A stretch of DNA of 64,000 nucleotides from Plasmodium coatneyi (lineage: Eukaryota > Apicomplexa > Aconoidasida > Haemosporida > Plasmodiidae): positions 1,367,501 to 1,431,500 of the forward strand of contig NC_033560.1 in NCBI RefSeq assembly GCF_001680005.1. Direction: 5' to 3'. The notes under the pieces were generated by a model, which was not told where the DNA came from, made no database searches, and worked only from the letters and a program-made list of their open reading frames with translations. Positions 63,122-64,000 of this stretch are shown here, piece by piece. Positions within the stretch are counted from its first letter, which is position 1, and each line of letters opens with the position of its first letter. The position numbers and the translations under genes were made by a program.

Positions 63122-64000
63122 GAATTATCGCGAAGCCCGTACTAAATATACCGCATTTTTTACCTACGTATGTTTATGCTTTCATCTTCCTTTTACTATT
63201 TTTTTTTGAGAACTGTTCAATGAGGAGGGAGCACTTTGTGCGTAAAAGGTTGATCAGCTTGTTGACCTGTTCGCTGAAAAAAAGGTAGAAATATTGCGAA
63301 CATAAATATGTACATAATGTGCCTATGTACATATGCATCCTTTCTTAGCGTAGCTCCAGTGAAAATTCGGCTTTTTCCCATTGCGTGTAAACACGGGGGG
63401 ATTTCTTTTAAATGCATTATCGGAGAGGGAAATGAGCCAAATATGGAGGTATATTAGGAAGGTGGAAGGAATTGAAGGAATGTAATTCGGTAGATGTGCA
63501 GAAGGGGTTATAGGAGCGAGCATACAGAATCTGTTGCCCGACATGTGTATGTTGATCGGGAAGTTAATTTTAAAAAAGTAGGCACACTATAAGGAGTTAA
63601 AAATGCAGCTCGTCACGCTCACTAATATTAAAGAGTGACACAATATGTTGTTCCTTATTGCGTGAGTTATAGGGCTTATAAACATGGCCCTTTTTCTTCC
63701 ACTTTGCCGTGCTCAGCGTGTTGTGGCATTTTCCTCACCTTCGTTGCTTAAGTGTTAAAGAAATTTTTGTAATGGTAATGGGAAAAAATATATATTATAT
63801 GTGCAGTATGTATTTACGAATTTTGATAAGAACAGTAAATTAGGTGAATATGTTTTCGGATGCGTTTCATTTGTTGGATGGTGAATAATCCCAGTTGTAA
63901 AAGTGGAACGCATAACGGAAGCAAACAAAGGTGATTTTGTGAATATGTCGATGTGACAATAAAGGGGATAGGTCAAAGGATTTTGTATAGCGTGGAACTA
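61996..64000. other. Gene-free stretch to window end
   Basis: It contains the TRAg-3 upstream region and T tracts (63096-63121). No further Trp-rich domain, PIR, PHIST, telomere repeat or RNA gene is recognised. Confidence 0.5.

Noticed and set aside
61996..64000. Search for a fourth TRAg, PIR or reticulocyte-binding protein gene near the right edge
   Set aside because: No Trp-rich, PIR-like or long coiled-coil frame is present.

Overview
The window looks like a Plasmodium chromosome segment of the vivax / simian-malaria clade (P. vivax or a close relative such as P. cynomolgi). The basis is moderate GC with long intergenic poly-T/poly-A tracts, short GT-AG introns, and several genus-specific families: ARP/AARP, GAPM, ETRAMP, CyRPA, PHIST and tryptophan-rich antigens. 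The gene order (BRR2, eIF4A3, serpentine receptor SR12, ARP, GAPM2, ETRAMP, CyRPA, PHIST) matches, from memory, the right part of P. falciparum chromosome 4 and P. vivax chromosome 5. Species-level assignment is inference.

Region 1 (1-18.7 kb) is conserved housekeeping sequence: the 3' part of the spliceosomal helicase BRR2, a small CX9C-type protein, the exon-junction helicase eIF4A3, the multi-membrane receptor-like protein SR12 (six exons), a class I SAM methyltransferase (four exons), a lysine-rich basic protein, the AP-4 adaptor sigma subunit, a BSD-domain protein, and a lysine-rich coiled-coil protein whose frame breaks in a poly-A tract. Region 2 (18.6-34 kb) holds invasion and core genes: the apical asparagine-rich protein ARP, the inner-membrane-complex protein GAPM2, a very large THOC1/Hpr1-like mRNA-export factor, and an acidic single-pass membrane protein. 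Region 3 (34-50 kb) is gene-sparse: an ETRAMP with a Pro/Thr repeat tail, a tiny three-exon membrane protein, CyRPA and a PHIST protein. Region 4 (50-64 kb) is subtelomere-like, with three tandem tryptophan-rich antigen genes on the minus strand and long AT-rich intergenic stretches.

Functionally, the left half serves RNA processing (BRR2, eIF4A3, THOC1) and trafficking (AP-4). The right half serves merozoite motility and red-cell invasion or host-cell interaction (ARP, GAPM2, ETRAMP, CyRPA, PHIST, TRAgs). RH5 and RH4, which lie beside CyRPA in P. falciparum, are not visible; the tryptophan-rich antigen cluster occupies the equivalent flank.

Notable non-genic structure includes a recurring intergenic/intronic element (GCTAGCTAA, long T tract, then CACCTGAACGGNTCATA), a run of six evenly spaced G-tetrads in the ETRAMP gene, and several minisatellites. 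No tRNA, rRNA, CRISPR array or transposon was recognised. Exon boundaries were read by eye from GT/AG consensus and frame agreement.
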